Below are positions 4,699 through 5,385 of a stretch of DNA of 5,385 nt, piece after piece. Both the position numbers and the translations under genes were made by a program. Source of the stretch: Desulfobacteraceae bacterium. GTDB taxonomy: Bacteria > Desulfobacterota > Syntrophobacteria > BM002. The first letter of the stretch is position 1. Each line of letters starts with the position of its first letter. The notes beneath the pieces were generated by a model, which was not told where the DNA came from, did no database searches, and saw only the letters and a program-made list of their open reading frames with translations. The stretch is taken from positions 1 through 5,385 of the forward strand of contig PPDG01000465.1 of NCBI GenBank assembly GCA_002899795.1. Direction: 5' to 3'.

Positions 4699-5193
4699 TT
4701 ATTCTTCCGAGTCGCCAAAATAGGCCATAGTGGTTTTCTTCAGTTCCTCCTGGGTAAAAAGCAGATCGAACTTTTCGATACCCGCAGCATCAGACATCCT
4801 TTGAGCGATCTGGCGGCACACCTCAGGGGAGGATGCGTGAATCATGGTAAACAACCGGTAAGGCCAATCAGGCATTGCAGGTCGCTGGTAACAGTGGGAG
4901 ACTTCACGGAACGAAGCAAAGATGTTACCCACCTCCTCGGCCCTCTCAGGCTCTACCTCCCACACCACCATGGCATTGGCGTCAAATCCAGAACGTTGGT
5001 GCCTCAGGGTGGCTCCGAAACGCCGGATAATATCGTCACCAATAAATCCGCGCACTTTATCCAAGAGCTCAGCTTCGCTGATTCCAACTCTTTCTGCCAC
5101 GGCAGCAAAGGGTCGTCTGACTACAGGCAGATCCTGCTGCAACTCATGGATGATTTTTTTCTCCAGTGGTGTAAACTGCCGCTTATCGCTCAT
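4699..5193 (-). CDS. ahbB: Siroheme decarboxylase subunit, AhbB-like
   Basis: AhbA/AhbB decarboxylate siroheme to 12,18-didecarboxysiroheme in the alternative heme pathway of sulfate reducers and archaea; the related NirD/L/G/H act in heme d1 synthesis. The 164-residue product has an Lrp/AsnC-like fold: a winged helix (about 8-60) and an AsnC-type alpha-beta domain (about 68-155). The motifs RRFGATLRHQ (57-66), GFDANAMVVWEV (69-80), SHCYQRPAMPDWPY (99-112) and LFTMIH (114-119) mark the decarboxylase branch and not an amino-acid regulator. RRFGATLRHQ suggests AhbB over AhbA, but the NirD/L group is close. The start is the ATG at 5193, with AAGGAGG 11 bases ahead; the longer frame would need TTG at 5220 and would bury that site. 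No ahbA, ahbC or ahbD lies in the window; a partner may be encoded elsewhere. It is followed by hemL, a clear heme context. Confidence 0.88.
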   Translation of the reverse strand: MSDKRQFTPLEKKIIHELQQDLPVVRRPFAAVAERVGISEAELLDKVRGFIGDDIIRRFGATLRHQRSGFDANAMVVWEVEPERAEEVGNIFASFREVSHCYQRPAMPDWPYRLFTMIHASSPEVCRQIAQRMSDAAGIEKFDLLFTQEELKKTTMAYFGDSEE

Positions 5194-5204
5194 CTGTGTC
5201 GAAT

Positions 5205-5211
5205 CCTCCTT
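5205..5211 (-). promoter_or_regulatory. Ribosome binding site that sets the ahbB start
   Basis: The minus strand reads AAGGAGG 11 bases before the ATG at 5193. It supports the 164-residue form, since the alternative TTG at 5220 has no ribosome binding site of its own. Confidence 0.75.
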
Positions 5212-5263
5212 AAAGCTCAATGGAATTTTAACGCAATTAGGGTATTTTTCCCAGTATTCCCAT

Positions 5264-5292
5264 ATTTAATGGAGTTTTGTTCGGAAGGGCAA
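5264..5292 (-). promoter_or_regulatory. Candidate sigma-70 promoter of ahbB-hemL
   Basis: The minus strand has TTGCCC (5292-5287) and TTAAAT (5269-5264) separated by exactly 17 bases, each matching consensus at four of six positions. It lies in an AT-rich stretch about 70 bases upstream of the ahbB start, with no gene between. It is a plausible but unremarkable promoter match. Confidence 0.35.
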
Positions 5293-5354
5293 GCGAATTC
5301 GATCTCTGGAGTAATGGAGATTGATGATTTCGGATTGGGAAAGGCATAGGGCAT

Positions 5355-5385
5355 CCTTCGACCCCTTCGATAAACTCAGGGCAAG
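5355..5385. repeat. Dispersed CCCTGAG-TCGAAGGG type repeat, cut by window end
   Basis: On the minus strand, 5382-5363 reads GCCCTGAG, TTTA, TCGAAGGG, close to the widespread intergenic element with the pattern GCCCTGAGCTTGTCGAAGGG that I know from many bacterial genomes. A further TTCGA half-copy precedes it at 5357-5361. The unit reaches the window edge, so its full length is unknown. Confidence 0.6.

Noticed and set aside
5194..5220. TTG start giving a 173-residue decarboxylase
   Set aside because: It would put the AAGGAGG site inside the coding region and has no ribosome binding site of its own; the ATG at 5193 fits better.
4801..5349. 182-residue plus-strand open frame opposite ahbB
   Set aside because: It is antisense to a well-supported decarboxylase gene, has no recognisable domain, and its composition follows from the opposite strand.

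Overview
The window looks like chromosome of an anaerobic, probably sulfate- or metal-reducing, Desulfobacterota-type (deltaproteobacterial) bacterium. Three things point that way: a siroheme decarboxylase gene (the alternative, siroheme-dependent heme pathway), a membrane-sector ATP synthase cluster (atpZ-atpI-atpB-atpE) split from the F1 genes, and a rex gene directly downstream of atpE. As far as I recall, Desulfovibrio has the same atpB-atpE-rex neighbourhood. Species cannot be named from this sequence.

All seven intact genes are on the minus strand, so transcription runs from high to low coordinates. 5385-5194: non-coding, with a dispersed-repeat fragment at the window edge and a candidate promoter. 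5193-4699: ahbB-like siroheme decarboxylase subunit. 4620-3337: hemL. 3336-2843: a 494-bp gene-free stretch with two 7-bp-period repeat tracts, a short inverted-repeat element, an 8-bp perfect dyad, a Rex-operator-like site, promoter-like hexamers and a strong leader stem-loop. 2842-983: atpZ, atpI, atpB and atpE, tightly spaced except for a 117-bp leader before atpE. 982-869: a gap with a strong RNA-type hairpin. 868-233: rex. 231-79: a short decayed reading frame resembling the zinc-binding domain of IS91-type transposases. 78-1: nothing recognised.

Functionally, hemL makes 5-aminolevulinate at the start of tetrapyrrole synthesis and AhbB helps convert siroheme towards heme, so the first two genes supply heme for anaerobic electron carriers. 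The next four build and assemble the ion-translocating Fo sector. Rex senses NADH/NAD+ and could control this energy cluster through the operator-like site upstream of atpZ. The c subunit carries most of the residues of the sodium-binding site known from Na+-dependent ATP synthases (Q59, E92, S93, Y97), so the enzyme may be sodium-coupled. No wholly new system is evident. The more interesting points are the Na+ signature, the possible Rex feedback loop, a near-identical 20-bp motif in the gaps upstream of hemL and atpZ, the IS91-like relic, and three kinds of dispersed repeat.
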